Assembly (NCBI RefSeq): GCF_004028155.1
Contig: NZ_SBII01000007.1
Location: 143,934-207,933 of the forward strand
Reading direction: 5' to 3'
Length of the DNA: 64,000 nt
From: Flavobacterium cerinum
Lineage (GTDB): Bacteria > Bacteroidota > Bacteroidia > Flavobacteriales > Flavobacteriaceae
Shown: piece after piece, positions 24,718 through 34,031 of the stretch
Position numbering within the stretch: position 1 is the first letter of the stretch
Layout: each line of letters begins with the position of its first letter
The notes under the pieces: model-generated
Databases searched by the model: none
What the model was told of the DNA's origin: nothing
Seen by the model: only the letters and a program-made list of their open reading frames with translations
Position numbers and translations under genes: made by a program

Positions 24718-26711
24718 TAATTTTGAGGCTGGGTTGTATTATTTTCGTCAATCCTTGCCAGATTAATATCTTCAGGCGGATGGATAACTATCGGATATTT
24801 TTCAACTTTAATTGAGCTGCTGTCCAAACCAAATGCACGTCCTTCAGACAGGCTGACTTTTTTCAGTACAAAATAGATATCAAGAATAATTCTTTCATAC
24901 CAAGGTAAATCGTTGTCATAAGAAAGGAATTTTTCTATAATAACAAATTTAAAGTCGCCTATTACATTATTACGGTTAAGCGATTCATATCGGCTGGTAA
25001 TATCTACTTCGCCACGTTTCACCATATCTTTTACAACGTTCTTGAACATAAGGTTAATTCTTGGAGCTACTCTAAAACCTAAGTAAAAGTCTACCCTTAT
25101 AACATCATCTTCTATAATATCGCGTACACGGTATTCCATTTTATAAGGTTCATCTACCACATTTACGTGAACAAACCAGTAAATATCGGCACGTTTTGGC
25201 CTTTTTTGAAGTATCGAATAAATGATTTTCGATTCTATTTCATCCCCACGGCTTGCATTGGTCATGTACACCAAGTGCGTAGCATATTTAGGGATCGACA
25301 TGTCATTGCTAAGCTCAGACAGTACGGTTTTATAATTATCGATCTTAGTAAACTCTGTATATTCACTACGGATGCGTTTTGCCGTAAACCATACCGACAT
25401 TACTAATGCCAGTAATCCGGCAATAATAAGCGATACATAACCACCGTGGTGGAATTTACTCATGTTTGCAATAAGGAATGATATTTCGATGGTGAAATAA
25501 ACAGCCATTACACCAACGATGAGTATTTTGTTGTAGCGTTTCATGACCATGTAATAACCCAATAACGTTGTTGTCATTAGCATACACAGTACAATGGCAA
25601 GACCGTAGGCGGCCTCCATATTACCTGATTCTCTAAAGTGCAGTACAATAAATACACAGCCAATAAACAGTAACCAGTTGATAGACGGTATATAAAGCTG
25701 ACCTCTTAAGTTTGATGGGAATTTAACTGATACTTTTGGCCAGAAGTTAAGCCTCATAGCCTCACTTATAAGAGTAAATGAACCACTTATTAATGCCTGA
25801 GACGCAATAACAGCTGCCGACGTAGCGATAGCGATACCAAATGGCAGGAACCAATCCGGCATTAACAAATAGAACGGGTTACCCGGGTTTGCTGTGCTTC
25901 CGCTTAATGTAGATAATGTTTTGCCCGAATGAGCAATAAGATAAGCTCCCTGTCCAAAATAGTTAAGGACAAGCATCGATTTTACAAAAACCCAGCTTAT
26001 ACGAATGTTGCCTCTACCGCAGTGTCCCATGTCGCTGTATAGCGCTTCGGCTCCTGTGGTACATAGAAATACAAAACCAAGTACATAAAAACCTTCGTGG
26101 TGTATGCTCAGTAAGTGAATAGCATAATAGGGATTAAGTGCTTCGAATACTGCTACATTATGGAAAACATGTGCAACACCTAATACACCAAGCATACCAA
26201 ACCATATAAGCATCATTGGGCCAAAAAACTTACCAATAAAGGTACTTCCAAATCGCTGTATAAAGAAAAGACCAAATAATATTCCAATTACTATAGGAAC
26301 GGTATCCAGTTGCGGCTGGTATTTTTTAAGACCCTCAATAGCAGAGGATACTGAGATTGGAGGCGTTATAATTCCGTCTGCTAAAAGTGCGCTTCCCCCA
26401 ATAATTGCAGGTACAATGAGCCCTTTTTTCTTGAGGCGTTTTACCAGTGTATAGAGTGAGAAAATTCCACCTTCGCCTTTGTTATCTGCCTTTAATGTTA
26501 GGAAGACATATTTTAGGGTGGTTTGTAATGTAAGTGTCCAGAAGATACAGGACAATGCGCCCAGAACTACTTGCTCTTCAATGGGCTGGCTGCCTATTAT
26601 GGCCTTCATTACGTAAAGGGGAGAGGTACCTATATCCCCGTAAATAATTCCCAAAGTAACGAGCAGTCCGCCCATTGTTACCTTGTTGAGTTGTATGTGA
26701 TTGGTGCTCAC
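24717..26711 (-). CDS. kup: Kup-type potassium uptake transporter
   Basis: A proton-coupled K+ uptake permease of the inner membrane, 664 residues. The KUP signature GIIYGDIGTSPLYVMKAII is at residues 21-39. About twelve transmembrane helices follow to around residue 440, then a soluble C-terminal domain of roughly 200 residues as usual. KADNKGEGGIFSLY (loop) and GGSALLADGIITPPISV (helix) are conserved. A perfect -7 box is 21 bases upstream. The downstream OmpA-like gene overlaps its last base. Confidence 0.95.
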   Translation of the reverse strand: MSTNHIQLNKVTMGGLLVTLGIIYGDIGTSPLYVMKAIIGSQPIEEQVVLGALSCIFWTLTLQTTLKYVFLTLKADNKGEGGIFSLYTLVKRLKKKGLIVPAIIGGSALLADGIITPPISVSSAIEGLKKYQPQLDTVPIVIGILFGLFFIQRFGSTFIGKFFGPMMLIWFGMLGVLGVAHVFHNVAVFEALNPYYAIHLLSIHHEGFYVLGFVFLCTTGAEALYSDMGHCGRGNIRISWVFVKSMLVLNYFGQGAYLIAHSGKTLSTLSGSTANPGNPFYLLMPDWFLPFGIAIATSAAVIASQALISGSFTLISEAMRLNFWPKVSVKFPSNLRGQLYIPSINWLLFIGCVFIVLHFRESGNMEAAYGLAIVLCMLMTTTLLGYYMVMKRYNKILIVGVMAVYFTIEISFLIANMSKFHHGGYVSLIIAGLLALVMSVWFTAKRIRSEYTEFTKIDNYKTVLSELSNDMSIPKYATHLVYMTNASRGDEIESKIIYSILQKRPKRADIYWFVHVNVVDEPYKMEYRVRDIIEDDVIRVDFYLGFRVAPRINLMFKNVVKDMVKRGEVDITSRYESLNRNNVIGDFKFVIIEKFLSYDNDLPWYERIILDIYFVLKKVSLSEGRAFGLDSSSIKVEKYPIVIHPPEDINLARIDENNTTQPQN

Positions 26712-26731
26712 GATAAATTTGGATTAAACGA

Positions 26732-26739
26732 CAAAGGTA
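26732..26739 (-). promoter_or_regulatory. kup promoter -7 box
   Basis: TACCTTTG on the minus strand is a perfect TAnnTTTG, 20 bases before the kup ATG. Confidence 0.6.
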
Positions 26740-26786
26740 TATGTTTTTAGAAAATTTGTGGGGTTAACCCACAATAATTTAGTTTT

Positions 26787-26822
26787 AATAAAAAACCCCT
26801 CGCCTGTAACAGGAAAGGGGAT
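26787..26822 (-). terminator. Terminator of the S41 protease operon
   Basis: CCCCTCGCCTG / CAGGAAAGGGG stem with a two-base internal loop (26796-26820). On the minus strand it is followed by TTTTTATTAAAA. Confidence 0.75.
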
Positions 26823-26828
26823 GAGGTT

Positions 26829-28463
26829 TTATTTTGAAAGAAGTTTGTTATATTCTGCACTATTTGCAAGCAATGCCACCGATTTTTGGATCTCAGAATT
26901 ACTTGTAGTATAATACTTGTAAAGGCCTTCTTTGTATTGGTAACGTTTAATAAGCTCGTCCAGTAACAGCTGTTTTATTTCCTGTTTGTTGGTATTAAGC
27001 TCTTTTTCTTCGCTCTTTTTCAGGGCAGCAAGTAATAGCTGATACTCAGCATTGATGTTAGCATCAATTTTTTCTTTCTTCGCCACTTCCATAGCTGCTT
27101 TTAATGCTTTTTCTGTCTCTGTGTCAAACTCAAATTTATCTTTTTTAAGCGATTGTTTCAACGCTTCAAAGTCGGCATCGGTAACATTCGGAATGGTAGA
27201 TAAAGTTGGGTTTTTGTAGTAATAGGTTGTAGCATAATTAAATATACCATCATTTTTTATCAAAGCATCAGCAATAGCACTCTGTTTTGATTCGTCCAAC
27301 TGAACATCCGGCAATATACCACCGCCATCATATACCGTTCTTCCTTTTTTGGTTTTAAAGGCATTATAATCTTTTTTATCAATACGAATAGCTTTACCGT
27401 CTACATCTTTATGAGCATAATCTAAAGCCTGGATACCACGTCCCGAAGGTGTATAATAACGTGAAATAGTAACTTTAACCTGTGTTCCATAAGTAAGATC
27501 CAGCGGACGCTGTACTAATCCTTTTCCAAAACTCCTACTGCCCACAATAACGGCACGGTCGAGATCCTGTAAAGCGCCTGCAACAATTTCAGATGCAGAA
27601 GCACTGCTTCCGTCTACTAAAACTACCAAAGGAATCTCTGTATCTACAGGAGGTTTCTGGGTTTTATAAGTATTGTTGTAGTTCTCGTTTTTAGATTTAG
27701 TGGTAACAATGATCTCGTTTTGAGGCACAAACAGGTTGCAAATGTTTACCGCTTCATTAAGCAGTCCGCCCGGGTTACCTCTAAGATCCAGTATAATATT
27801 TTTTGCACCGTCTGCTTTAAGCTGTAGTAAAGCTGCTTTTGTTTCGCTCGACGCTTTAGCATTGAACTGCGTTAAAACAATGTATCCGGTTTCTTTGCCT
27901 ACCATAGCAAAGAAAGGTACAGCCTTAATATCTACAGAGTTAAGTATTATTTTTGTTGAAAAGGTTTTGCCCTGGCGCATGTATTTTATATCTACTGCAG
28001 TATTCTTGCTGCCTTTAAGCAGTTCGCCGGCATCTTCTTTAAACTCGGCAAGATTAATATCGCCAATTTGTATTATTTCGTCTCCGGCTTTTAGTCCCGC
28101 TTTATCTGCAGGATAATCTTTATAAGGCTCTTTAATTATAAGTTTGCCTTCTTTTCTTGTTATCAGTGCGCCTATACCGGTATATTCTCCGGTGTTGTTT
28201 ATTTTAAACTTGGCAACATCCTGCTCGTTAAAGTAAACAGTATACGGGTCAAGATCTGTCAGCATATTTTTTATGGCTTTATCCATAAGCTGCCCAGGGT
28301 TTACCTCGTCTACATAGTTGTTATTTACAGTTTTGTATAGCGTGGTAAATATCTCTATTTGTTTTGCGATCTCAAAAAAGTCGTCCTTGAAACTGGACCC
28401 TACAAACAGGAAACCTGCGGCTATAACCGGCAGCACATATTTCTTTTTCATACCTTTTAGCAT
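26829..28463 (-). CDS. S41 family C-terminal processing peptidase
   Basis: A periplasmic Ser/Lys protease of the CtpA/Prc type, 544 residues. N-terminal hydrophobic anchor or signal MKKKYVLPVIAAGFLFVGSSF, PDZ domain (about 90-175, with YTGIGALI and AGLKAGDEIIQIG), then the catalytic core. Nucleophile Ser is in VDGSSASASEIVAGAL (about 285-300) and the general-base Lys in RSFGKGLVQRP (about 310). The C-terminal 150 residues are helical. Starts at 28463 (MLKGMKKKY) or 28451 (MKKKYVLP) are both possible. It lies one base after the DUF4349 gene, so the two form an operon. Confidence 0.93.
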   Translation of the reverse strand: MLKGMKKKYVLPVIAAGFLFVGSSFKDDFFEIAKQIEIFTTLYKTVNNNYVDEVNPGQLMDKAIKNMLTDLDPYTVYFNEQDVAKFKINNTGEYTGIGALITRKEGKLIIKEPYKDYPADKAGLKAGDEIIQIGDINLAEFKEDAGELLKGSKNTAVDIKYMRQGKTFSTKIILNSVDIKAVPFFAMVGKETGYIVLTQFNAKASSETKAALLQLKADGAKNIILDLRGNPGGLLNEAVNICNLFVPQNEIIVTTKSKNENYNNTYKTQKPPVDTEIPLVVLVDGSSASASEIVAGALQDLDRAVIVGSRSFGKGLVQRPLDLTYGTQVKVTISRYYTPSGRGIQALDYAHKDVDGKAIRIDKKDYNAFKTKKGRTVYDGGGILPDVQLDESKQSAIADALIKNDGIFNYATTYYYKNPTLSTIPNVTDADFEALKQSLKKDKFEFDTETEKALKAAMEVAKKEKIDANINAEYQLLLAALKKSEEKELNTNKQEIKQLLLDELIKRYQYKEGLYKYYTTSNSEIQKSVALLANSAEYNKLLSK

Positions 28464-28464
28464 A

Positions 28465-29295
28465 CTATTTCTTTTTCTTTAATTTTTTCCTGACGATGTA
28501 AAATGCAATTACGAAAATAAGGATAAAAGGCCAAAAGTACAGTAAATCAATAAAGAAACTTGAAATACTGTTAAATCCGGATTTTACAGCGTTCCATATT
28601 TTAGAACCGTACGATACTGTAGCGTCTGGCAGTTCGGCGGTTTTCTTATAAAATTCAAGGTTTATGGTACTTAAAGCCACACGGTTTTTCATGTACCGAA
28701 GCTGACCTTCTTTTGCCTCGATTTCTTCACGAATGGCCGATAGCTCTTTTTCGATCTCCAGTATTTCCGATACTTTTTTGGCTTTTCCAATAAGTTCCAG
28801 ATAACGGGCTTCCAATACTTTTTTGGCTTTTAATCTTGCTTCTGTATCTACATACTGTTCTGTAACATCTTCAGACGAGATTTCTTTGGCATCAAAATAT
28901 TTTACGCCTTTACTGATTTCTGCAATAAAAGATTCAAAATGCTGTGACGGAATCCTTACAATCATACTTCTTGTTAGTGTATAATCGCTATTTCCTTCGG
29001 CATCAGATTGTATTTGTGCCTTATATTTTTTTACAGCATTTTTTACAGCATCAGCAGTTACCAAAAGATCTTCAGTCTCAAATCGGATACTGGCATTTTT
29101 AATGATCTTTTGTGACGTATAATCTGTTTCAGGCATGGCATCTTGAGCCGATTTACCACTATTCTCTATGGGTGCTGTCACAGGCGATTCATCAACAGCA
29201 ACGGCTTCTGATACGGTAAATTGTTCAACAGGGGTGGTCTTGTTGCAGGCTGTTAGTGCTAACAGCAGCATTACAGCAGAGATTGTTCTTTTCAT
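28465..29295 (-). CDS. DUF4349 lipoprotein
   Basis: A 276-residue protein beginning MKRTISAVMLLLALTAC, a lipoprotein signal. ATG 29295 is preferred over an in-frame TTG at 29325. DUF4349 marks are KNASIRFETEDLLVTADAVKNAVKKY, a long coiled coil (EARLKAKKVLEARYLELIGKAKKVSEILEIEKELSAIREEIEAKEGQL is its core region, cited in parts), RVALSTINLEFY and a C-terminal transmembrane helix (about 245-268) with a KKLKKKK tail facing the cytosol. Role unknown; cotranscribed with the S41 protease. Confidence 0.85.
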   Translation of the reverse strand: MKRTISAVMLLLALTACNKTTPVEQFTVSEAVAVDESPVTAPIENSGKSAQDAMPETDYTSQKIIKNASIRFETEDLLVTADAVKNAVKKYKAQIQSDAEGNSDYTLTRSMIVRIPSQHFESFIAEISKGVKYFDAKEISSEDVTEQYVDTEARLKAKKVLEARYLELIGKAKKVSEILEIEKELSAIREEIEAKEGQLRYMKNRVALSTINLEFYKKTAELPDATVSYGSKIWNAVKSGFNSISSFFIDLLYFWPFILIFVIAFYIVRKKLKKKK

Positions 29296-29365
29296 AGTTG
29301 GCAGGTGATTTACCCTACAACGCAAAAAACATCCTGCTTAGTACAAGTTGCTAAAAAGTAATGGT

Positions 29366-29749
29366 TTAGAGTTCTTCCTGTGCGGCAAACTTTTCAAAAA
29401 GCTGAATGGTTTTTGTGTTTATCTCTTCAAAAGAAAGTCGGTCTTTTGTTTGATAAAAAAACATAAACGCATACGGTTTATCCAGCCTGTTTATAATAAT
29501 GTGTTTGTGGTGACGATAGGTTTCGCGTAATACACGCTTAAAGTAATTACGGTCGTGGGCTTTTTTTAAATGTTTTTTAGAAACAGAAACCCCCATTTTA
29601 AGAGGCACATCTTCAATATTTTCCAGAGGAATATACACCAGGCGCAGCGGATATTTAGAAACCGTTTTTCCTTCGGTAAACATACGGTCTATCGTGGTTC
29701 GGCTTTTAAGCTTTTCATTTTTGGGGTAGGTAAGAGGCCTGTTTTCCAT
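29366..29749 (-). CDS. rnpA: Ribonuclease P protein component
   Basis: The small protein subunit of RNase P, which matures the 5' ends of tRNAs, 127 residues. The RNA-binding motif HDRNYFKRVLRETYR (RNxxKRxxRE) lies near residues 65-79, after a positively charged VSVSKKHLKKA strand. The usual partner rpmH is not next to it, as is common in Bacteroidota. Its perfect -7 box is only 5 bases from the ATG, so the transcript is likely leaderless. Downstream is the DUF4349-S41 operon, 40 or more bases on. Confidence 0.94.
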   Translation of the reverse strand: MENRPLTYPKNEKLKSRTTIDRMFTEGKTVSKYPLRLVYIPLENIEDVPLKMGVSVSKKHLKKAHDRNYFKRVLRETYRHHKHIIINRLDKPYAFMFFYQTKDRLSFEEINTKTIQLFEKFAAQEEL

Positions 29750-29753
29750 GTGG

Positions 29754-29761
29754 CAAAGGTA
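29754..29761 (-). promoter_or_regulatory. rnpA promoter -7 box, near-leaderless
   Basis: TACCTTTG on the minus strand, perfect TAnnTTTG. CCAC and then ATG follow directly. Confidence 0.6.
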
Positions 29762-29814
29762 GTATTTAGAATTTAAAATTATGCCATCTGATGTTGGTCA
29801 AATTTTAAAGGCAG

Positions 29815-29855
29815 CATAACAAAAAACCCCTCTGACTGTTTCCGTCAGAGGGGTT
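29815..29855 (-). terminator. Terminator of the 80-residue secreted peptide gene
   Basis: CCCCTCTGAC (29827-29836) pairs with GTCAGAGGGG (29844-29853). On the minus strand a run of six T follows. Confidence 0.85.
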
Positions 29856-29911
29856 CTAAAAGCAAATCCAGTAAAACAATCTGCTCTTAATTATATATAG
29901 GCACTAAAAAA

Positions 29912-30154
29912 TTAGTTAGATTTTTTAGCTGGTTCAGCCTTTTTAGTTTCAACTTTCTTCTCTTTTACAACGGCTTCTTTTTTTACTGGTTCAGCAGCTG
30001 GTTGTGGTTTAGCTGTTTGAGCCGGAGCCTCTTTTGCAACTGGTGCAGCAGGCGCTGTAACTGGTGTTGGTTTTTTTTCAGCTTGTTTTGGTTGTTCTTG
30101 TGCCATTGCTACAACTCCTGTAAGCATCACTGCACTTAAAATTAAATTTTTCAT
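29912..30154 (-). CDS. Small secreted Ala/Pro/Lys-rich protein
   Basis: An 80-residue protein with a clean signal peptide (MKNLILSAVMLTGVVAMAQ). The mature part of about 60 residues is almost only Ala, Pro, Lys, Glu, Gln and Val (for example KKPTPVTAPAAPVAKEAPAQ). It looks disordered and highly basic/acidic mixed. I recognise no family. A real gene is supported by the signal peptide, its own terminator and the lack of any rival frame. It may be an exported linker or envelope peptide; function unknown. Confidence 0.7.
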   Translation of the reverse strand: MKNLILSAVMLTGVVAMAQEQPKQAEKKPTPVTAPAAPVAKEAPAQTAKPQPAAEPVKKEAVVKEKKVETKKAEPAKKSN

Positions 30155-30402
30155 ATCGGATAATTTTTTTAATTACGTTTTTATACCAGTACATAAGACA
30201 AGATTAATGCCGCTATACTATCGTGACATAAAATTCTATTTAATATTTAATTTAATTAATTGTTTTTCAGATGCTTATAGTTTTATCTGTAATACTTACG
30301 ATCTCTATGCCTGAACCTTATCAATCTGGGGAATGTGTAGAATTTTGAGGAAATTATTGTGGAATTTTTGTGTTATAAACGAGATATCTGTATTTAGTGC
30401 AT

Positions 30403-30432
30403 AAAAAAAGCAGCACCTAAGTGCTGCTTTTA
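30403..30432 (-). terminator. Terminator of the M1 aminopeptidase gene
   Basis: AAAAGCAGCAC / GTGCTGCTTTT stem (30406-30416 / 30421-30431) with a four-base loop, T-run on the minus strand. The rest of the gap 30155-30402 is AT-rich and shows nothing else clear. Confidence 0.85.
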
Positions 30433-30449
30433 AAATTTATATGCTGTAA

Positions 30450-32342
30450 TTACGGCTTAGGCGTGTAAACGTTGTTTTCTTTATTCACATCGGCCATTGT
30501 TTCGCTAGGATCGATCATCATTACCTTAACCGTTTTTAAAGGTCTGTTAATAGTAAATTCAAATGTTGGATACGACCAGTCCCAGTTGCCAAGAATCGTT
30601 CTTTTTAAGTTAGGGAACGGATTGTCTTTTATGTAACGCATCATTTGTAATGGTACATAAAAACTTTCCTGTGAGCCATCTTCATATACTGCTATAATGT
30701 CTATAGGCATTGGCATACGTCCAATTCTTTGCAGGGTTACTTTTGTGTTATTGCCCTCTTCGCTAAGTTTTAAGCTATAATCAATAGTATTGGTAGTTTG
30801 TGTCCAGTCCTGTAGGTACCAGTCAAGGTGAGCTCCTGTTATTTTTTCGGCAGTACGCTTAACGTCGTTTGGTGTAGGGTGGGTAAACTTATAATCAGCA
30901 TAATAGCGCTTTATAGTTTCATTCAGTTTGTCCTGACCAATTATATAGCCCAGCTGTGCCAGGAAAATTTCTCCTTTGCTGTAAGCTGTGATACCATAGA
31001 TCATGTTTTCTTCAAAACGATCCGGGTGTGTAGTTTGTGGCTGCTCTCTTCCAGTCGATACCATGTAGTAGTAGTTTGAATAAGCGTCGGCAAACGGACT
31101 TGATTCCAGTTCTTTCGGATCTTTTGGAGGCAGTACTGTGCGCATAGCAAGATCTGAAATGTAAGATGTAAACCCTTCATCCATCCATTCGTGTTTCGAT
31201 TCATTACTTGCCAGTACATGCTGGAACCAAGAGTGGGCAAACTCATGGGCTGTAACGCCCACCAGGCTGCCGTAGCTGCGGTTTCCGGTAATTAGGGTAC
31301 ACATGGCATACTCCATACCGCCATCTCCGCCCTGAACCACTGAATATTGCTTGTATGGGTATGGGCCTACATGTTTGTTAAAGAAAGCAAGAAGCTCGGC
31401 CGTTTTTGGCTGCATCTTTTTCCAGTTCTCCAGGTACTTAGGGTTGTTTTTGTAGAAAAAGTGAAGTTCTACATTGTTTTCACCCAGTATCATGTCGTGA
31501 ATATATTCTTTATCGGCACCCCAGGCAAAATCGTGCACGTTTGGTGCTACAAAATGCCATGTAAGGGTTTTAGCTTTTTTAGGATAAGTAACTTCTACAC
31601 CTTTGTCCTGGTATCCTTTACCTATCTCGTTCTTGTTTTGTAAATAACCGCTTCCGCCAATGGTGTAATCCTTATCGATAGTGATCTTTACATCAAAGTT
31701 ACCCCATACCCCATGAAATTCACGGGCAATGTATGGATCTGCATGCCAGCCTTCAAAATCATATTCGGCCATTTTAGGATACCACTGTGTCATTGACAAT
31801 GCTACACCTTCATCAGAATTTCTTCCGCTTCGGCGAATTTGCAATGGCACCTGACCTTCAAAATCAAGCGTTAGTACAGTCGATTTTCCAGGTAATAAAG
31901 GTTTAGCAAGATTTACTTCAAGTATAGTTCCGGCTACTTTATTTGCAGCAACGGCACCGTCCTGTTTCAGGTTGGTAATTTTCAGGTAGCCTATCTCATC
32001 CGGTTTAAGGGTACTGATACGGCTTTCGGTAACGGTTTTTGTACCGGTCTTAAAGCTTTTTACCATTCTTTTGTCAGGATCTGCAATGGCTTTTAGTCGT
32101 GCATCCATCTCGCTGCCCGGCTGGAAAGCATTGTTGTACAAATGATAAAAAACACGGTCTAAAGTGTCTTTAGAATTGTTGGTATATACCAGTTCCTGTT
32201 TTCCTGCATAGCGGTATGTTTTTACATCCATGGAAAGTTCCATTTTGTAATCTACATGCTGCTGCCAGTAACCCGGGTTGGGATTATTTTGAGCATAAAG
32301 GCCTGAAACCGTTAATACTGCAAGTAATAGTAATTTTTTCAT
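30450..32342 (-). CDS. M1 family metallopeptidase
   Basis: A secreted zinc aminopeptidase-like enzyme, 630 residues, signal MKKLLLLAVLTVSGLYAQ. The zinc site HEFAH is at residues 366-370, with the third ligand Glu389 in WMDEGF (HExxH-x18-E). The usual exopeptidase G-x-M-E-N is replaced by GGMEYA near residue 340 (GGDGGMEYAMCTL), as in many bacterial M1 homologs. It probably digests peptides in the periplasm or outside. Its start is only 10 bases after the S8 gene terminator, leaving little room for its own promoter. Confidence 0.92.
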   Translation of the reverse strand: MKKLLLLAVLTVSGLYAQNNPNPGYWQQHVDYKMELSMDVKTYRYAGKQELVYTNNSKDTLDRVFYHLYNNAFQPGSEMDARLKAIADPDKRMVKSFKTGTKTVTESRISTLKPDEIGYLKITNLKQDGAVAANKVAGTILEVNLAKPLLPGKSTVLTLDFEGQVPLQIRRSGRNSDEGVALSMTQWYPKMAEYDFEGWHADPYIAREFHGVWGNFDVKITIDKDYTIGGSGYLQNKNEIGKGYQDKGVEVTYPKKAKTLTWHFVAPNVHDFAWGADKEYIHDMILGENNVELHFFYKNNPKYLENWKKMQPKTAELLAFFNKHVGPYPYKQYSVVQGGDGGMEYAMCTLITGNRSYGSLVGVTAHEFAHSWFQHVLASNESKHEWMDEGFTSYISDLAMRTVLPPKDPKELESSPFADAYSNYYYMVSTGREQPQTTHPDRFEENMIYGITAYSKGEIFLAQLGYIIGQDKLNETIKRYYADYKFTHPTPNDVKRTAEKITGAHLDWYLQDWTQTTNTIDYSLKLSEEGNNTKVTLQRIGRMPMPIDIIAVYEDGSQESFYVPLQMMRYIKDNPFPNLKRTILGNWDWSYPTFEFTINRPLKTVKVMMIDPSETMADVNKENNVYTPKP

Positions 32343-32352
32343 GGGTTAAAAA

Positions 32353-32385
32353 TAAAAAAAATGGAAGGGATTGCGCCCTTCCATT
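32353..32385 (-). terminator. Terminator between the S8 and M1 protease genes
   Basis: ATGGAAGGG (32361-32369) pairs with CCCTTCCAT (32376-32384). On the minus strand TTTTTTTTATTTTT follows, running almost into the M1 start codon. Confidence 0.75.
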
Positions 32386-32405
32386 AGTGAAAAATTTATA
32401 GTGTC

Positions 32406-34013
32406 TTATTTTCTTGACATTTTATCAGCAAGGATAATAGCGTTGTAAGCATTTACAATTTTACCTGTTCTTGATAATTCACTAAATGATCTTTTATCAT
32501 CAGGATCTCCACCAAGGTTAACATCAATGCTAACAGGAATGCCAGAATCCATGATAATATGTTTTACCTGAGAAGCTGTTAGTTTAGGGTAGTAAGCACG
32601 GATAAGTGCTGCTACACCTGCAACGTTTGGTGAAGCCATAGACGTTCCTTGTAAGAATTCATAAGTATTCTCCGGAGTTGTAGCATAGATTCTTACACCA
32701 GGAGCAAACACGTCAACATCGGTCTTACCGTAGTTAGAGAAATCTGCTAAAAGGCCAGGGCCATAATTGTAGCTTATAGCACCTACAGTAAGGAAGTTGT
32801 CTGCAATTTCCTTTTGGCTTAATCTGTTATCGTTAGGGTAACGCTCTTTTATGCCGCCACCTTCGTTAAGGTCCATGCCTTCGTTACCTGCTGCACACAC
32901 AATAAGAACATCTTTATCTGCCGCATATTTAATAGCGTCATATACCCAGTCGCTGTGCGTTGAAAAATATTTACCAAAACTTCCGTTAATTACCTTAGCT
33001 CCATTGTCTACAGCATAACGAATTCCAAGAGCGATATCTTTATCATACTCATCACCATCCGGCACAGCGCGTACAGCCATGATCTCTACATTGTTGCTTG
33101 CAACGCCGTCTCCACCAAGGTTATTGTTTCTTGTCTGAGCAATAATACCTGCAACGTGAGTACCGTGTTTAGCACCGTCTGCAACAGGACCTGTTACATT
33201 GTTGTTACCGTATTTCTTGTCATTAATATCATTTGGATTGTCACCTACAATTTTACGACCGTCAAATTTCAGGTTTAAGTTGTACTCAATCTGGTTGTCA
33301 TAATGGTCTTTACCTTCTTTGATCTCTTTGTCAAATTCTGCTTTGTCCATTGTAGACAAGATCTGAATTAGCTGAGGTTTAACCGCATTAACCAATTGAT
33401 CTGCCGATTTAAGACCTTTAAGATCTTCTACAGTATAATTTTCTTTTTTAAGTTCAGCTCTGATCTTTTGATCGGCTTTCATTATAAAGTCCATTTGCTG
33501 TTTACCAGCCTGCGCTTCTTTTATTTCTTTATCATACTCAGCCTTAGCTCTTTTGTATGTTTCAGATCCGTCATCTCCTTTTTTAAGGACACGAACAAGT
33601 TCCAGGTTTTCATGCTCAGCGTTACCAAGGAAATTCCATCCGTTAACGTCGTCTATAAAACCGTTTTTATCGTCATCAATACCGTTTCCGGCAATTTCTT
33701 TAGTATTTACCCATACTACAGGTTTAAGATCCGGGTGTGCAATATCAACTCCGGAGTCTACAACTCCAACAATTACTTTCGTTCCTTTTTTTCCTTTAAG
33801 AAGTTCATAAGCTCTGTCTACGCTCATTCCCGGAATCGAGTCTTTAACAATGTCAAGATGGCTCCAGCGTTTCTCTTGTGATTCTGTAAGTGCTGCTTTC
33901 TTAGCAACTATAGGTGTTTTTATGGCAATTGGTTCTGCCGTGATTTTTGCTGTACCGCAGCTTGCAAGAGCTAATGCCAAGGCTACCGACAGATAAATTG
34001 ATCTGAATTTCAT
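32406..34013 (-). CDS. S8 (subtilisin-like) serine peptidase lipoprotein
   Basis: A 535-residue protease exported as a probable lipoprotein (MKFRSIYLSVALALALASCG, lipobox Cys). The catalytic triad is complete: Asp in VGVVDSGVDIAHPDL (about 82), His in HGTHVAGIIAQ (about 286), Ser in GTSMASPNVAGVAAL (about 460). A long Lys/Glu-rich helical insert lies between Asp and His (about 130-235), larger than in classical subtilisins. No T9SS C-terminal domain is seen. A good promoter and a TTAGA-N6-TCTAA palindrome lie upstream. Confidence 0.93.
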   Translation of the reverse strand: MKFRSIYLSVALALALASCGTAKITAEPIAIKTPIVAKKAALTESQEKRWSHLDIVKDSIPGMSVDRAYELLKGKKGTKVIVGVVDSGVDIAHPDLKPVVWVNTKEIAGNGIDDDKNGFIDDVNGWNFLGNAEHENLELVRVLKKGDDGSETYKRAKAEYDKEIKEAQAGKQQMDFIMKADQKIRAELKKENYTVEDLKGLKSADQLVNAVKPQLIQILSTMDKAEFDKEIKEGKDHYDNQIEYNLNLKFDGRKIVGDNPNDINDKKYGNNNVTGPVADGAKHGTHVAGIIAQTRNNNLGGDGVASNNVEIMAVRAVPDGDEYDKDIALGIRYAVDNGAKVINGSFGKYFSTHSDWVYDAIKYAADKDVLIVCAAGNEGMDLNEGGGIKERYPNDNRLSQKEIADNFLTVGAISYNYGPGLLADFSNYGKTDVDVFAPGVRIYATTPENTYEFLQGTSMASPNVAGVAALIRAYYPKLTASQVKHIIMDSGIPVSIDVNLGGDPDDKRSFSELSRTGKIVNAYNAIILADKMSRK

Positions 34014-34031
34014 ACGAATGGATTTACTATT

